Positions 32,327-41,727 of a stretch of DNA of 64,000 nucleotides are shown piece after piece; position 1 is the first letter of the stretch, and every line of letters starts with the position of its first letter. The DNA comes from Pseudomonadota bacterium (GTDB taxonomy: Bacteria; Pseudomonadota; Gammaproteobacteria; Steroidobacterales; Steroidobacteraceae). The notes below the pieces were generated by a model that saw only the letters and a list, made by a program, of their open reading frames with translations, was not told the DNA's origin and did no database searches. The stretch is taken from the NCBI GenBank assembly GCA_021787615.1, contig JAJYLP010000006.1, forward strand, positions 1-64,000, given 5' to 3'. Made by a program: the position numbers and the translations under genes.

Positions 32327-33998
32327 CGGCGGGGAACTCCACGCTTTCGGTGTCGCGTCGATGCCGGTACTCCAGGCGGCCGGCCGCGAGCCCGCGTTCG
32401 GCCACCACCAGCCGGTGCGGGATGCCCAGCAGCTCCGCATCGGCGAACTTCACCCCGGGGCGCGCGTCACGGTCGTCATAGAGCACCTCGATGCCCGCGG
32501 CCGTCAGCTCGGCGTAGAGCCGCTCGGCCGTCTCGCGCACCGCGGCCGCCTTGTGCGCCCCCAGGCTCACCAGCACCACCTGGAAGGGCGCAAGCGGCTC
32601 CGGCCAGATGATGCCGCGCTCATCGTGATTCTGTTCGATGGCTGCCGCCACGACGCGCGTCACGCCGATGCCATAGCAGCCCATCAGGACGGTCACTTCC
32701 TGGCCCGCCTCGTCCAGCACGAGGGCCTTCATGGCCTGGCTGTACTTGCGGCCGAGCTGGAAGATGTGCCCGACCTCGATGCCGCGGGCGAGCTTGAGCC
32801 GTCCGGCGCCGCTCGGGCTGGGATCGCCCTCGACGACATTGCGGATATCGGCCGCGACGTAGCCCTGCACGTCGCGGTCCCAGTTCACGCCCGTCAGGTG
32901 CATGTCCTTCTCGTTGGCGCCGCAGACGAAATCCGCGACCGCGAGCGCGCTGTGATCGGCGTAGATGCGGCACTGCAGGCCCACCGGGCCGATGAAGCCG
33001 GCCTCGGAGCCCGTGGCGCGCTCGATGCGGGCGGCCGAGGCCATGCGCAGGGGGCTCGCCACGCCCGCCAGGCGCTGCGCCTTGGCGGCATTGAGCTCGT
33101 GATCGCCGCGGACCACGAGTGCGACGACCGCCTCGTCTCCCTTGCCCTCGACGAGCAGCGTCTTCAGGCAGAGGGCGGGCTCGACCTTCAGCAGCCGCGA
33201 GATCGCCTCGATGGTCTTGGCGCCGGGCGTGGCCACCTTGGCGAGAGCGGCGCCCGGGGCGGGACGCCCCGCCGAGGGAGGCAGCGCCTCGGCCGCCTCG
33301 ATGTTGGCGGCATAGCCGTCCGCGTCGGAGAACACGATGGCGTCCTCGCCCGAGGAGGCCAGCACGTGGAACTCCTGCGACACATCGCCCCCGATGGGAC
33401 CGGACTCGGCGCGCACGGCGCGGAAATCGAGCTCCATGCGCGTGAAGATGCGCGTATAGGTCTCGTGCATCAGCCGGTAACCCGCCTCGAGCGAGCCCGC
33501 ATCGGCGTGGAACGAATAGGCGTCCTTCATGATGAACTCGCGCGCGCGCATCACGCCGAAGCGCGGGCGGATCTCGTCGCGGAACTTCGTCTGGATCTGG
33601 TAGAAGTTGACCGGCAGCTGGCGGTAGCTTTTCAGCTCGCGCCGGGCGATGTCCGTGATCACCTCCTCGTGGGTGGGGCCGGTGACGAAATCGCGATCGT
33701 GGCGGTCCTTCAGCCGCAGCAGCTCCGGGCCGTACTCGCGCCAGCGGCCCGACTCCTGCCAGAGTTCGGCCGGCTGGATCATCGGCATCAGCAGCTCCAG
33801 GGCGCCCGAGCGGTCCATCTCCTCGCGGATGATGGCCTCGGCCTTACGCAGCGTGCGCAGGCCCATCGGCAGCCAGCTGTACAGGCCCGAGGCGAGGCGG
33901 CGGATGAGCCCGGCGCGCAGCATCAGCTGATGGCTGACGATTTCCGCCTCGGCGGGGGTTTCCTTGGTGGTCTGAATGGGATACTGCGAGAGCCTCAT
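32286..33998 (-). CDS. proS: prolyl-tRNA synthetase, bacterial type
   Basis: The 570-aa class II synthetase is of the bacterial form with an editing insertion. It begins with the family N terminus ([19 protein letters not shown]), and has [19 protein letters not shown], motif 2 around [19 protein letters not shown], the editing domain between about residues 225 and 400, and the C-terminal anticodon-binding domain ending at RTRLRR. The start at 33998 is set by alignment; two upstream ATGs (34007, 34016) add only MATMRV. It is divergent from pssA. Confidence 0.96.
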   Translation of the reverse strand: MRLSQYPIQTTKETPAEAEIVSHQLMLRAGLIRRLASGLYSWLPMGLRTLRKAEAIIREEMDRSGALELLMPMIQPAELWQESGRWREYGPELLRLKDRHDRDFVTGPTHEEVITDIARRELKSYRQLPVNFYQIQTKFRDEIRPRFGVMRAREFIMKDAYSFHADAGSLEAGYRLMHETYTRIFTRMELDFRAVRAESGPIGGDVSQEFHVLASSGEDAIVFSDADGYAANIEAAEALPPSAGRPAPGAALAKVATPGAKTIEAISRLLKVEPALCLKTLLVEGKGDEAVVALVVRGDHELNAAKAQRLAGVASPLRMASAARIERATGSEAGFIGPVGLQCRIYADHSALAVADFVCGANEKDMHLTGVNWDRDVQGYVAADIRNVVEGDPSPSGAGRLKLARGIEVGHIFQLGRKYSQAMKALVLDEAGQEVTVLMGCYGIGVTRVVAAAIEQNHDERGIIWPEPLAPFQVVLVSLGAHKAAAVRETAERLYAELTAAGIEVLYDDRDARPGVKFADAELLGIPHRLVVAERGLAAGRLEYRHRRDTESVEFPADEALAFLRTRLRR

Positions 33999-34103
33999 GA
34001 CGCGCATCGTGGCCAAAGGGAGCGCGCATCATAACAGCTGGGCTTGAGCTGATAAGATACGATCCCGGAACGCCCGATCGATCCTCCCCGAAGCGCCAGC
34101 GTC

Positions 34104-34919
34104 ATGCATGACCGTCCGAGCACCGAGAGCGAGCCGTCCGCCGAGGCGCGCGAAGTCCCCCGCCCGCGCCGGGGCTTTTATCTGTTGCCGAACCTGCTCA
34201 CCACCGCGAGCCTGTTCTCGGGGTTCTACGCGATCGTCGCCGCCATCGACAAGCACTTCTCGCCGGCCGGCATGGCGGTGTTCATCGCGATGGTGTTCGA
34301 CGCCCTCGACGGGCGCATCGCCCGCCTGACCCGCACCGAGAGCGCCTTCGGCAAGGAGTACGACAGCCTCTCGGACATGGTGTCCTTCGGCCTCGCCCCG
34401 GCGATCGTCGCCTACCAGTGGGGCGTGATCCGGATCGCCGAGTACGGGCGGGCCTGGGGCCGCTTCGGCTGGCTGGCGTGCTTCTTCTACGCGGCTGCCG
34501 CGGCGCTGCGCCTGGCGCGCTTCAACGTCCGCACCGCGAGCATCGACAAGCGCTATTTCGAGGGTCTGCCCAGTCCCTCGGCCGCGGCCACGGTGGCCGG
34601 CTTCGTGTGGCTCTCGAGCCAGTGGCGCCAGCCGGGCCTGACCGGACTGATCGTGGCCTTCAGCGTGACGGCGCTTGCCGGTGCCCTCATGGTCAGCCGT
34701 TTCAGCTATTTCAGCTTCAAGAAGATCGACTTCGACGGGCCCGTGCGCTTCATCTACCTGCTGCTGGTGCTGCTGGCCTTCGTGCTGATCGCGAGCGACC
34801 CGCCGCTGATCCTGCTGCTGATCTTCGGCGGCTACGCGGTCTCGGCCCCGCTGCAGTGGGTGTGGCGCCGCCTGCGGCGCCGCCGCCGGCTGCCGCGGCG
34901 GGAGCGGCCCGCCCAATGA
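34104..34919 (+). CDS. pssA: CDP-diacylglycerol-serine O-phosphatidyltransferase
   Basis: A 271-aa polytopic membrane enzyme that makes phosphatidylserine, the precursor of phosphatidylethanolamine. The CDP-alcohol motif is complete: [18 protein letters not shown] with the following [12 protein letters not shown]. It has about eight hydrophobic segments and a basic, Arg-rich C terminus. It is of the type II (PssA of Bacillus/Helicobacter) membrane family rather than the soluble E. coli PLD-like enzyme. Its stop overlaps the start of the UDG gene (ATGA). Confidence 0.93.
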   Translation: MHDRPSTESEPSAEAREVPRPRRGFYLLPNLLTTASLFSGFYAIVAAIDKHFSPAGMAVFIAMVFDALDGRIARLTRTESAFGKEYDSLSDMVSFGLAPAIVAYQWGVIRIAEYGRAWGRFGWLACFFYAAAAALRLARFNVRTASIDKRYFEGLPSPSAAATVAGFVWLSSQWRQPGLTGLIVAFSVTALAGALMVSRFSYFSFKKIDFDGPVRFIYLLLVLLAFVLIASDPPLILLLIFGGYAVSAPLQWVWRRLRRRRRLPRRERPAQ

Positions 34920-35689
34920 GCGCCGCGACGCGGCGCGCCCAATACCTCGAAGCCCTCGGCATCGACTGCTGGGTGCCACGGGCGAGCGCGCAGCGGGCGC
35001 AAGAGCCGCGCCCGCAGGCATCCCCAGCGCTGTCCGTGCCCGCCGGCCCGGCGCCGCCCACGGCCTTTTCCCGAGAGGCTGCGGCTGACGCTGATGCGCC
35101 AGCCTGGGAGCGGCTGCGCGAGGAGGTGCGGGGCTGCACCCGCTGCGCGCTGCATGAGACCCGCACCCAGGCGGTCTTCGGCGTGGGCAACCCGCACGCC
35201 GAATGGATGGTGATCGGGGAGGCCCCGGGAGCCGAAGAGGACCGCCGCGGCGAGCCCTTCGTCGGGCGCGCGGGACAGCTGCTCGATGCGATGCTGCGCG
35301 CGCTCGGCCTGTCCCGCGCGACGAACGTCTACATCGCCAATATCTTGAAGAGCCGCCCGCCGGGCAACCGCGATCCGCGGCCCGAGGAGGTCGCCGCGTG
35401 CCTGCCGTACCTGCACCGCCAGATCGCCCTGGTACGCCCGCGGCTGCTGCTGGCGGTCGGGCGGATCGCGGCGCAGAACCTGCTTCAGACCGATGCGCCG
35501 CTCGGCCGGCTGCGCGGCCAGGTGCACCGCTTCGGGGAGCGCAACGTGCCGCTCGTGGTGACGTATCATCCCGCGTATCTGCTGCGCTCCCCTGCGGACA
35601 AGCGCAAGGCATGGGAAGATTTAAAATTCGCCCGTAGCGTATTTGCGCGCACGGCGAACCCCGAAACGAACGATGGCCACCGCTCCTGA
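34916..35689 (+). CDS. uracil-DNA glycosylase, family 4 (Fe-S type), one cluster Cys replaced
   Basis: A 257-aa protein starting with the gammaproteobacterial N terminus ([13 protein letters not shown]), a Pro/Ala linker, then the family 4 core from residue 70: CTRC (Cys74, Cys77), [20 protein letters not shown] with the catalytic region, [13 protein letters not shown], Cys162, and HPAYLL (His218). The iron-sulfur cluster in this family usually has four Cys; the third, normally in KCRPP, is Ser146 here. It removes uracil from DNA. It starts inside the pssA stop and overlaps rimI by 17 bp. Confidence 0.9.
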   Translation: MSAATRRAQYLEALGIDCWVPRASAQRAQEPRPQASPALSVPAGPAPPTAFSREAAADADAPAWERLREEVRGCTRCALHETRTQAVFGVGNPHAEWMVIGEAPGAEEDRRGEPFVGRAGQLLDAMLRALGLSRATNVYIANILKSRPPGNRDPRPEEVAACLPYLHRQIALVRPRLLLAVGRIAAQNLLQTDAPLGRLRGQVHRFGERNVPLVVTYHPAYLLRSPADKRKAWEDLKFARSVFARTANPETNDGHRS

Positions 35690-36173
35690 ACTGCTCGCCC
35701 AGATGCCTCCGGCGGCGATCCGCCCCATGTGCACGGGGGATGTCGCCGAGGTGTTCGCGATCGAGCGCTCCGCCTACGCGTTCCCGTGGAGCGCCGGCAT
35801 CTTTCGCGACTGCCTGCGGGTCGGCTATGTGTGCCGCGTGCTCACCGTCGGGGCACGGATCGCCGGCTACGGCGTGATGAGCATGGGCGCAGGCGAGATG
35901 CACGTGCTCAACCTGTGCATCGCCGAGACCGAGCGTGGCCGCGGGCTTGGCAGGCAGATGCTCGAGCATCTGCTCGAGCAGGGCGCCGCCGCGGGCATGC
36001 TCGATGCGTTCCTCGAGGTGCGCCCTTCGAACGCCGCGGCGCTCGCGCTGTACCGGACGCTCGGCTTCGAGCAGATCGGTCTGCGCCGCGGCTATTACCA
36101 GGCGGTCAATGGCCGTGAAGACGCCTGCGTGCTGAGACTATCCCTGGGCGCGCGCCGCGCCGCTGAAACCTGA
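35673..36173 (+). CDS. rimI: ribosomal protein S18-alanine N-acetyltransferase
   Basis: A 166-aa GNAT acetyltransferase. [19 protein letters not shown] is the N-terminal fold start, and the acetyl-CoA loop is [13 protein letters not shown]. RimI-type features are the PWSAGIF segment, LNLCIAE and [18 protein letters not shown]. It acetylates the N-terminal Ala of S18. The ATG at 35673 overlaps the end of the UDG gene by 17 bp. An upstream ATG in the same frame (35643) lies deeper in UDG and adds no family sequence. Confidence 0.92.
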   Translation: MATAPELLAQMPPAAIRPMCTGDVAEVFAIERSAYAFPWSAGIFRDCLRVGYVCRVLTVGARIAGYGVMSMGAGEMHVLNLCIAETERGRGLGRQMLEHLLEQGAAAGMLDAFLEVRPSNAAALALYRTLGFEQIGLRRGYYQAVNGREDACVLRLSLGARRAAET

Positions 36174-36186
36174 CTGCACGGAATTC

Positions 36187-37773
36187 ATGACTGACCTGAC
36201 TGCCGAAGTCCGCAGGCGGCGGACGTTTGCCATCATCTCGCACCCTGACGCGGGCAAGACTACCCTCACCGAGAAGCTGCTGCTGTTCGGCGGGGCGATC
36301 CAGATGGCCGGCACCGTCAAGGGCCGCAAGGCCGCCCGCCACGCCACCTCGGACTGGATGCGCCTCGAGCAGCAGCGCGGCATCTCGGTGACCTCCTCGG
36401 TGATGCAGTTCCCCTACGGGCAGTGCGTCGTCAACCTGCTCGACACCCCGGGCCACGAGGACTTCTCCGAGGACACCTACCGCACCCTCACCGCGGTGGA
36501 CTCGGCGCTGATGGTCATAGACTGCGCCAAGGGCGTCGAGGAGCGCACCATCAAGCTGATGGAGGTGTGCCGGCTGCGCGATACGCCCATCATGACTTTC
36601 ATCAATAAGCTCGACCGCGAGGGGCGCGCGCCCATCGACCTGCTCGATGAGATCGATCGGGTGCTCGCCATCCGCACCGCGCCGGTGACCTGGCCGATCG
36701 GCATGGGGCGCGCCCTGCGCGGCATCTATCACCTGCTCGAGGACCGACTGTACGTGTACGCGGCCGGGGAGGCCGGCCGGGTCGGCGAGAACCAGGTGAT
36801 CGAGGGGCTCGCGAGCGAGGCGGCCGAGCGCTTCCTCGGTGCCGATGCGGCCGCGGTGCGCGAGGAGATCGAGCTGGTGCGCGGGGCGAGCGCCGAGTTC
36901 GACCCCGCGGCCTATCGCGCCGGAGCGCAGACGCCCGTGTTCTTCGGCTCCGCGATCAACAACTTCGGGGTCGAGGAGCTGCTCGCGGCCTTCACGCGCT
37001 TCGCGCCGGGGCCGCTGCCGCGCAGCGCGCGCGAGCGGCAGGTCGAGCCGCTGGAGAGCTCCCTCAGCGGCTTCGTGTTCAAGATCCAGGCCAACATGGA
37101 TCCAGGGCATCGCGACCGCATCGCGTTTGTGCGTCTGTGCTCGGGGCGCTACAGCCGCGGCATGCGCCTCTATCACGTGCGGCTCGGCAAGGAGGTGCGC
37201 ATCGCCGATGCGCTCACGTTCATGGCCTCCGAGCGCGAACATGCCGAGGAGGCCTTCGCCGGCGACATCATCGGCCTGCACAACCACGGCACCATCAACA
37301 TCGGCGACACCTTCACGGAGGGTGAGCGGCTGGCATTCACCGGCATCCCGAACTTCGCCCCGGAGATCTTCCGGCGCGCGGTGCTGAAGGATCCGCTGAA
37401 GATGAAGGCGCTGCACAAGGGGCTCGCGCAGCTGTGCGAGGAGGGGGCGACGCAGCTGTTCAAGCCGCTGCGCAACAATGACCTGATCCTCGGGGCGGTT
37501 GGGCCGCTGCAGTTCGAGGTCGTCGCCTTCCGCCTGCAGGACGAGTACGGCGTCAACTGCGTGTTCGAGCCAGTCAACGTCTACACGGTGCGTTGGGTCG
37601 GAAGCGACGATGCGCGCAAGCTCGAGGAGTTCCGCGCGCGCGCCCACGAGCATCTGGCGCTCGATCACAGCGGCGCGCCGGTCTACCTGGCGCCCTCGCG
37701 CGTCAATCTGGAACTGACGCTCGAGCGCTGGCCCGGCATCACCTTCCGCGAGACCCGCGAGCACGCGATCTGA
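36187..37773 (+). CDS. prfC: peptide chain release factor 3
   Basis: A 528-aa translational GTPase that recycles RF1 and RF2 after termination. GTP-binding motifs: [15 protein letters not shown] (G1), the G2 region around [22 protein letters not shown] (G3) and NKLDREGR (G4). Domains II and III follow, to a complete C terminus (ETREHAI). It is the last gene of the pssA-UDG-rimI-prfC run, 13 bp after rimI. Confidence 0.97.
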   Translation: MTDLTAEVRRRRTFAIISHPDAGKTTLTEKLLLFGGAIQMAGTVKGRKAARHATSDWMRLEQQRGISVTSSVMQFPYGQCVVNLLDTPGHEDFSEDTYRTLTAVDSALMVIDCAKGVEERTIKLMEVCRLRDTPIMTFINKLDREGRAPIDLLDEIDRVLAIRTAPVTWPIGMGRALRGIYHLLEDRLYVYAAGEAGRVGENQVIEGLASEAAERFLGADAAAVREEIELVRGASAEFDPAAYRAGAQTPVFFGSAINNFGVEELLAAFTRFAPGPLPRSARERQVEPLESSLSGFVFKIQANMDPGHRDRIAFVRLCSGRYSRGMRLYHVRLGKEVRIADALTFMASEREHAEEAFAGDIIGLHNHGTINIGDTFTEGERLAFTGIPNFAPEIFRRAVLKDPLKMKALHKGLAQLCEEGATQLFKPLRNNDLILGAVGPLQFEVVAFRLQDEYGVNCVFEPVNVYTVRWVGSDDARKLEEFRARAHEHLALDHSGAPVYLAPSRVNLELTLERWPGITFRETREHAI

Positions 37774-38213
37774 CCCGCGCCGCCCCGCCGTCCGCACAGC
37801 GCGGGCCGCACCGCAAGCCCCGACCCGACGCCCAAACGGCAGCACTGCAGGCACGGTCGTTCGAGGAAATTACGTATTCCACAGGCAGTGGCCTCGGCCT
37901 CACCGTGTGCACTGGAACGGGCGCCGCGCGTAAGGCTGCGCGCATCCGGAAGACAACCTGAAGCGGCGGGTGAGGCCGGATCCGCCCCCGCCGCCCACGG
38001 CCTGCATGCACGGTTGCGCCAGCGAGCGCGGGCGGCCTGACCCAGGGTGGTGGGAACCGCGATGGCTCACCAGCACGCCGCCGCTGCGTGCGCGGATCAC
38101 GGCGCGCCGATCGCCGGCTCCGCAGGGACGCGCACGGTTGTGTGAGGTGGCCGCCGGTCGCTCCTTCGAACACCAACAAACAACCGCTGCGATCGACGAG
38201 GAGGCGAGAGGCC
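37774..38213. other. 440-bp gap with no recognisable gene
   Basis: Between prfC and the sulfotransferase remnant I find no conserved protein, RNA gene or terminator. A few small frames are Arg/Pro-rich and without RBS or conserved motifs. The start of the next gene is preceded by a good AGGAGG at 38199-38204, so the promoter for it presumably lies here. Confidence 0.5.
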
Positions 38214-39446
38214 ATGGGAATGATGCAACGGCAGGCGATGCGGGTCCTGCGGCGCTCGATGCCGCTCGATGCGGACGAGCTGACGGAGACGGCATTGCGC
38301 AACGCCGGCCGCTCGCGCTTCGCCGATGAGTCGTTCAGGCCGGCGCTCGCGCGGCTGCTCGAGGCGCTCGGCGGCGAGGCGCAGCTTGGGGTCTTCGGCC
38401 ACATGGCGGCGCGCTACGACCTGCTGCGCTGCATGCGCAACCTCTTGCGCATGGACAGGGCCGAGGAAGAGGATGCGCGCATCGTTACACGCGCGGTGGG
38501 GCGCCCCATCTTCATCACTGGACTGCCGCGCAGCGGCTCGACCTTCCTGCACTCGCTGCTCGCGCTCGATCCGGCCAACGTCGTGCCGCGCAGCTGGCAG
38601 CTCATCTATCCGTACCCGCTGGCCCGGGCATCGCCCGCAGGCGATCAGCGCCGCGCGCAGGTCGCGCGACAGCTCGCGCTGTTTCGGCTGCTCTCGCCCG
38701 GCCTCGCGCGCATGCACCCGTTGAGCGCCGATGCGCCGCAGGAGTGCACCGACATCACCGGGCACGTATTCCGCAGTCTGCGCTTTGACACCATTTATCG
38801 CATCCTCTCGTACCGCGACTGGCTCGATGAGAGCGGGCACGAGCTCGCCTAGCTCTTCCATCGCCGATTTCTGCGCCACCTCGATGCGCAGGGCCTCGCG
38901 GGCCGGCAGTGGGTGCTGAAAAGCCCGGACCATGTGTTCGCGCTGGAGGCGCTCAGACGGGTCTATCCCGATGCGCCCGTCGTCATGCTGCACCGCGATC
39001 CGCTGAAAGTGCTGGCCTCTGTGGCCCGACTCACCGAGATCCTGCGCCGGCCCTTCACCACGCATCTGCAGCGAGCCGAGATCGGTGAGGAGGTGAGCGA
39101 GCGCTGGGCGCAGGGCGTCGAGCGGATGATGGCGTTCAAGGCCGTCTCGCAGAACGTGCTGCACCTGTATTACCGGGACATCGTCGCCGCGCCGATGCAC
39201 ACCGTGGCGCGACTGTACCGGCACTGCGGACTGACCTTGAGTGCAGCGGCCGAAGCGCGCATGCAGGAGTTTCTGCGCCGCGTGCCCCGCGGCGGCTAAG
39301 CCGTGCATCACCACAGTCTCGAGGCGTTCGGCCTCGAGCCGCTGAAGCTGCGTGAGCAGTTCGCGCGTTACATCAACACGCTCGACGTGCCGCCCGAGCG
39401 TCCGCGGCAGGCCGCGGGCGGCGTGTTCACCGCGAGGCCGGCGTGA
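38214..39446 (+). pseudogene. sulfotransferase family protein, two in-frame stop codons
   Basis: One frame encodes a sulfotransferase of about 410 residues broken by TAG at 38850-38852 and TAA at 39297-39299, with no frameshift. The first part has the PAPS-binding loop FITGLPRSGSTFLHSLLALD. After the TAG it continues LFHRRFLRHLDAQG and WVLKSPDHVFALEALRRVYP, HRDPLKVLASVARL. After the TAA comes HHHSLEAFGLEPLKLREQFA, the expected C-terminal end. The original TGA at 39444-39446 overlaps the GTG start of the next gene, showing the gene was once intact in this place. It is a pseudogene unless both stops are read through. An RBS (AGGAGG) precedes the ATG. Confidence 0.85.
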
Positions 39447-40405
39447 GCCGCGCGAAGCTCTTTGCGTTCGCCTGCGGCCTCGCCGCGCTCGTGGCCGCCG
39501 TCGCCTACGCGGGAACGACCGCCGTCGAGCAGGCGGTGCTGCGCGTGGGAATCGTGGGGCTCGCGCTCGTGGCGCTGATTCACCTGCCGGTCATCGCCGC
39601 AACCGGCTCGGCGTGGTGGCTGATCGGCGCGGAGCTGCCCGGCGCCGCGCCATGGAAGTTCATCTGGGCGCGCTACGTACGGGAGGCCACCGCGGAGGTG
39701 CTCCCATTCTCCCAGCTCGGCGGGATCGTGGCGGGCGCCCGCACGCTCACTCTGACTGGACTCGAGTCCATCCCGGTCGCCGCGACGCTGCTCGCCGATC
39801 TGCTCATCGAGCAGCTCGCCAAACTGCCCTACGTGCTCGCCGGGGTGGCGATGCTGCTGCTTGGGGCGCGGGGCGCGCCGCTGCGACTGATCGCCGCGGC
39901 GCTGCTGCCAGTGTGCGCGATCGCGATCCTCGCGAGCTTCGGGCGCAGGCGCTGCGCGGCGCTGCTGCGCCGCAGCGCCGAGGCGCTTGCGCGCCGGTGG
40001 CCGGCGCTACGCCTGCCGCGCGCCGGGCCGCTCGATCGAATCTTCAAATGGGACCGGCGCACCGCGGCGGCGCTCGCGATGCATACCGCCGCCTGGGCGC
40101 TCGGCGCGGCCGAAACCTGGGTGGTCTGTCATCTGATGGGGCTCGCGGTCAGCCCGGCGCAGGCGCTCATCCTCGACAGCCTGTTCTGCGGGCTGCGGAC
40201 CTTCGGGTTTGCGGTCCCGGCGGCGCTCGGCGTGCAGGAGGCCGGCTATGTGCTGGCCTGTGCGCTCATCGGCGTGCCGGCAGCGCCCGCGGTGGCTCTG
40301 TCGCTGCTGCGCCGGGTGCGCGAGCTGCTCGTCGGCGCCCCGGCGCTCGGTGTCTGGCAGGCCGTGGAGGGCGGACGGGCGCTCGCGGGGCTCTCCGACG
40401 AGTAA
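39443..40405 (+). CDS. lysylphosphatidylglycerol synthase/flippase-like membrane protein
   Basis: A 320-aa polytopic membrane protein of the UPF0104/flippase-like family (the transmembrane part of MprF relatives; HpnL-like). Features are seven to eight hydrophobic segments, ARYVREATAEVLPFSQLGG near residue 75, and the conserved C-terminal GLRTFGFAVPAALGVQEAGY and LRRVRELL. The substrate is unknown; relatives translocate lipids or take part in hopanoid metabolism. It starts with GTG overlapping the old stop of the sulfotransferase, which suggests the two were once co-translated. Confidence 0.82.
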   Translation: MSRAKLFAFACGLAALVAAVAYAGTTAVEQAVLRVGIVGLALVALIHLPVIAATGSAWWLIGAELPGAAPWKFIWARYVREATAEVLPFSQLGGIVAGARTLTLTGLESIPVAATLLADLLIEQLAKLPYVLAGVAMLLLGARGAPLRLIAAALLPVCAIAILASFGRRRCAALLRRSAEALARRWPALRLPRAGPLDRIFKWDRRTAAALAMHTAAWALGAAETWVVCHLMGLAVSPAQALILDSLFCGLRTFGFAVPAALGVQEAGYVLACALIGVPAAPAVALSLLRRVRELLVGAPALGVWQAVEGGRALAGLSDE

Positions 40406-40461
40406 TTGCGCCCGGCAGGTTTGATCGCACTCGTCGGCTCAGGTGCGCGCGGGAGGCGCCG

Positions 40462-41727
40462 ATGACAAGATTCGCGTCACGGTCTGCGCCGCGGGCGGCA
40501 GCTGCCGTGCTTGCCGCTGCGGGCCTCATCGGCGCGGGGCGCGCGGCCGAGCCGTCCCAGCACTCATTCAACTGGCTCGACCCGGCGAGCTGGCCTGCGA
40601 TCCCGGTGCCGAATATCTCGGTCGATCCCACCAACGGCGTGACCGTGGGCCTCATTCCCACCCTCCTGCAGCACGACAGCCGCGGGCGCATCGTGCGGAT
40701 CATCGCCCCGGACATCGTGCATAACGCCGACTTCGGCTGGGGCGGGCACATGCGCATCCTCGACTTTCCGTCCGCCGACCGACAGTGGTCGGTGGTCGCG
40801 GGAGTGATGCAGCACGTGGAGAGCAACCTCGATGCGCTCTACGCCAGCGGCCTGCTGCGCACGCGGCGCTGGTCGCAGCGCACGGAGCTCGACTACGAGC
40901 GCAGCGGCACGGAGCGCTTCTTCGGCATCGGTAACGAGACACCGTACGCGGCGCAGAGCGTTTACACCGTCCAGACGCTGCAGCTGCAGACGCGGCTCGG
41001 ATGGAATCTCACGCACGCCTGGCAGCTGGCCGGCACGCTGATCGTTCAGACGGTCAAGGTGAGCGCCGGCCATCTGCCCGGGATCGTCTCGATCACGAAC
41101 CGCTTCCCGTCCGTGCTCGGCGTCGGCACGACTCACGAGGTGCTCGAGCGAGTCTCCGTGACCTACGATACCCGCAACGACATCACGGTGCCCACGCACG
41201 GCCTCGACGTTGTCGTCTATGGCGGCGCCGCGAGCCGCAACGGGGCGCCCGACGGGTCGTTGTTCACGGAACTCGGGGCGGACGGCCGCTTCTATTGGTC
41301 GCCGACGCGCACGCTCACGATTGCCACGCATTTCGACCTGCGTTACATGCCCTCGCTGCATGACGTACCGTTCTGGGCGCTGAGCAGCATCGGCGGCGAT
41401 CGCAGCGCCGTGGGCGGACCGCAGACGCTGCGCGGCTTCGGCGCAGGGCGGTTCTATGGCCGCGACGCGTTCGTGGCGAATATCGAGTTTCGCCAGAGTG
41501 TGGCCACGCTGAACGCGCTCGGGACGCGTCTCACCCTGCAGGTCGCCCCCTTCTACGACACCGGCCGCGTATTCTCGCGCGCCGCGACGTTTCCGCTCGA
41601 CAAGCTGCACAACGTGCTCGGTGTGGGATTCCGCGGCATCGCGGCGCCGTTCATCGTCGGTTACGTCGACGTCGGCTACGGCAGCGAGAGGGCGGCCGTC
41701 TTCACCGGGATCAACTATCCGTTCTGA
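40462..41727 (+). CDS. BamA/TamA-family (D15-like) outer membrane protein
   Basis: A 421-aa outer membrane beta-barrel protein. It has an N-terminal signal ([17 protein letters not shown]), many alternating-residue strands, the D15-type segment [18 protein letters not shown], the [20 protein letters not shown] turn with RGF, and a terminal Phe (YPF), the BAM-recognition signal. It lacks POTRA domains, so it is a small barrel like other surface antigen (D15)-like proteins; its partner is unknown. A GGGAGG RBS lies directly upstream. Its last four codons overlap the 3' end of valS by 13 bp (convergent). Confidence 0.86.
   Translation: MTRFASRSAPRAAAAVLAAAGLIGAGRAAEPSQHSFNWLDPASWPAIPVPNISVDPTNGVTVGLIPTLLQHDSRGRIVRIIAPDIVHNADFGWGGHMRILDFPSADRQWSVVAGVMQHVESNLDALYASGLLRTRRWSQRTELDYERSGTERFFGIGNETPYAAQSVYTVQTLQLQTRLGWNLTHAWQLAGTLIVQTVKVSAGHLPGIVSITNRFPSVLGVGTTHEVLERVSVTYDTRNDITVPTHGLDVVVYGGAASRNGAPDGSLFTELGADGRFYWSPTRTLTIATHFDLRYMPSLHDVPFWALSSIGGDRSAVGGPQTLRGFGAGRFYGRDAFVANIEFRQSVATLNALGTRLTLQVAPFYDTGRVFSRAATFPLDKLHNVLGVGFRGIAAPFIVGYVDVGYGSERAAVFTGINYPF

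Noticed and set aside
37774-38213. Small genes in the prfC-sulfotransferase gap
   Set aside because: Frames are Arg/Pro-rich, without RBS or recognisable domain.
38850-39299. Programmed readthrough (selenocysteine or pyrrolysine type) of the sulfotransferase
   Set aside because: One stop is TAG and the other TAA; TAA is not used for these, and the residues at those places are not expected to be special.
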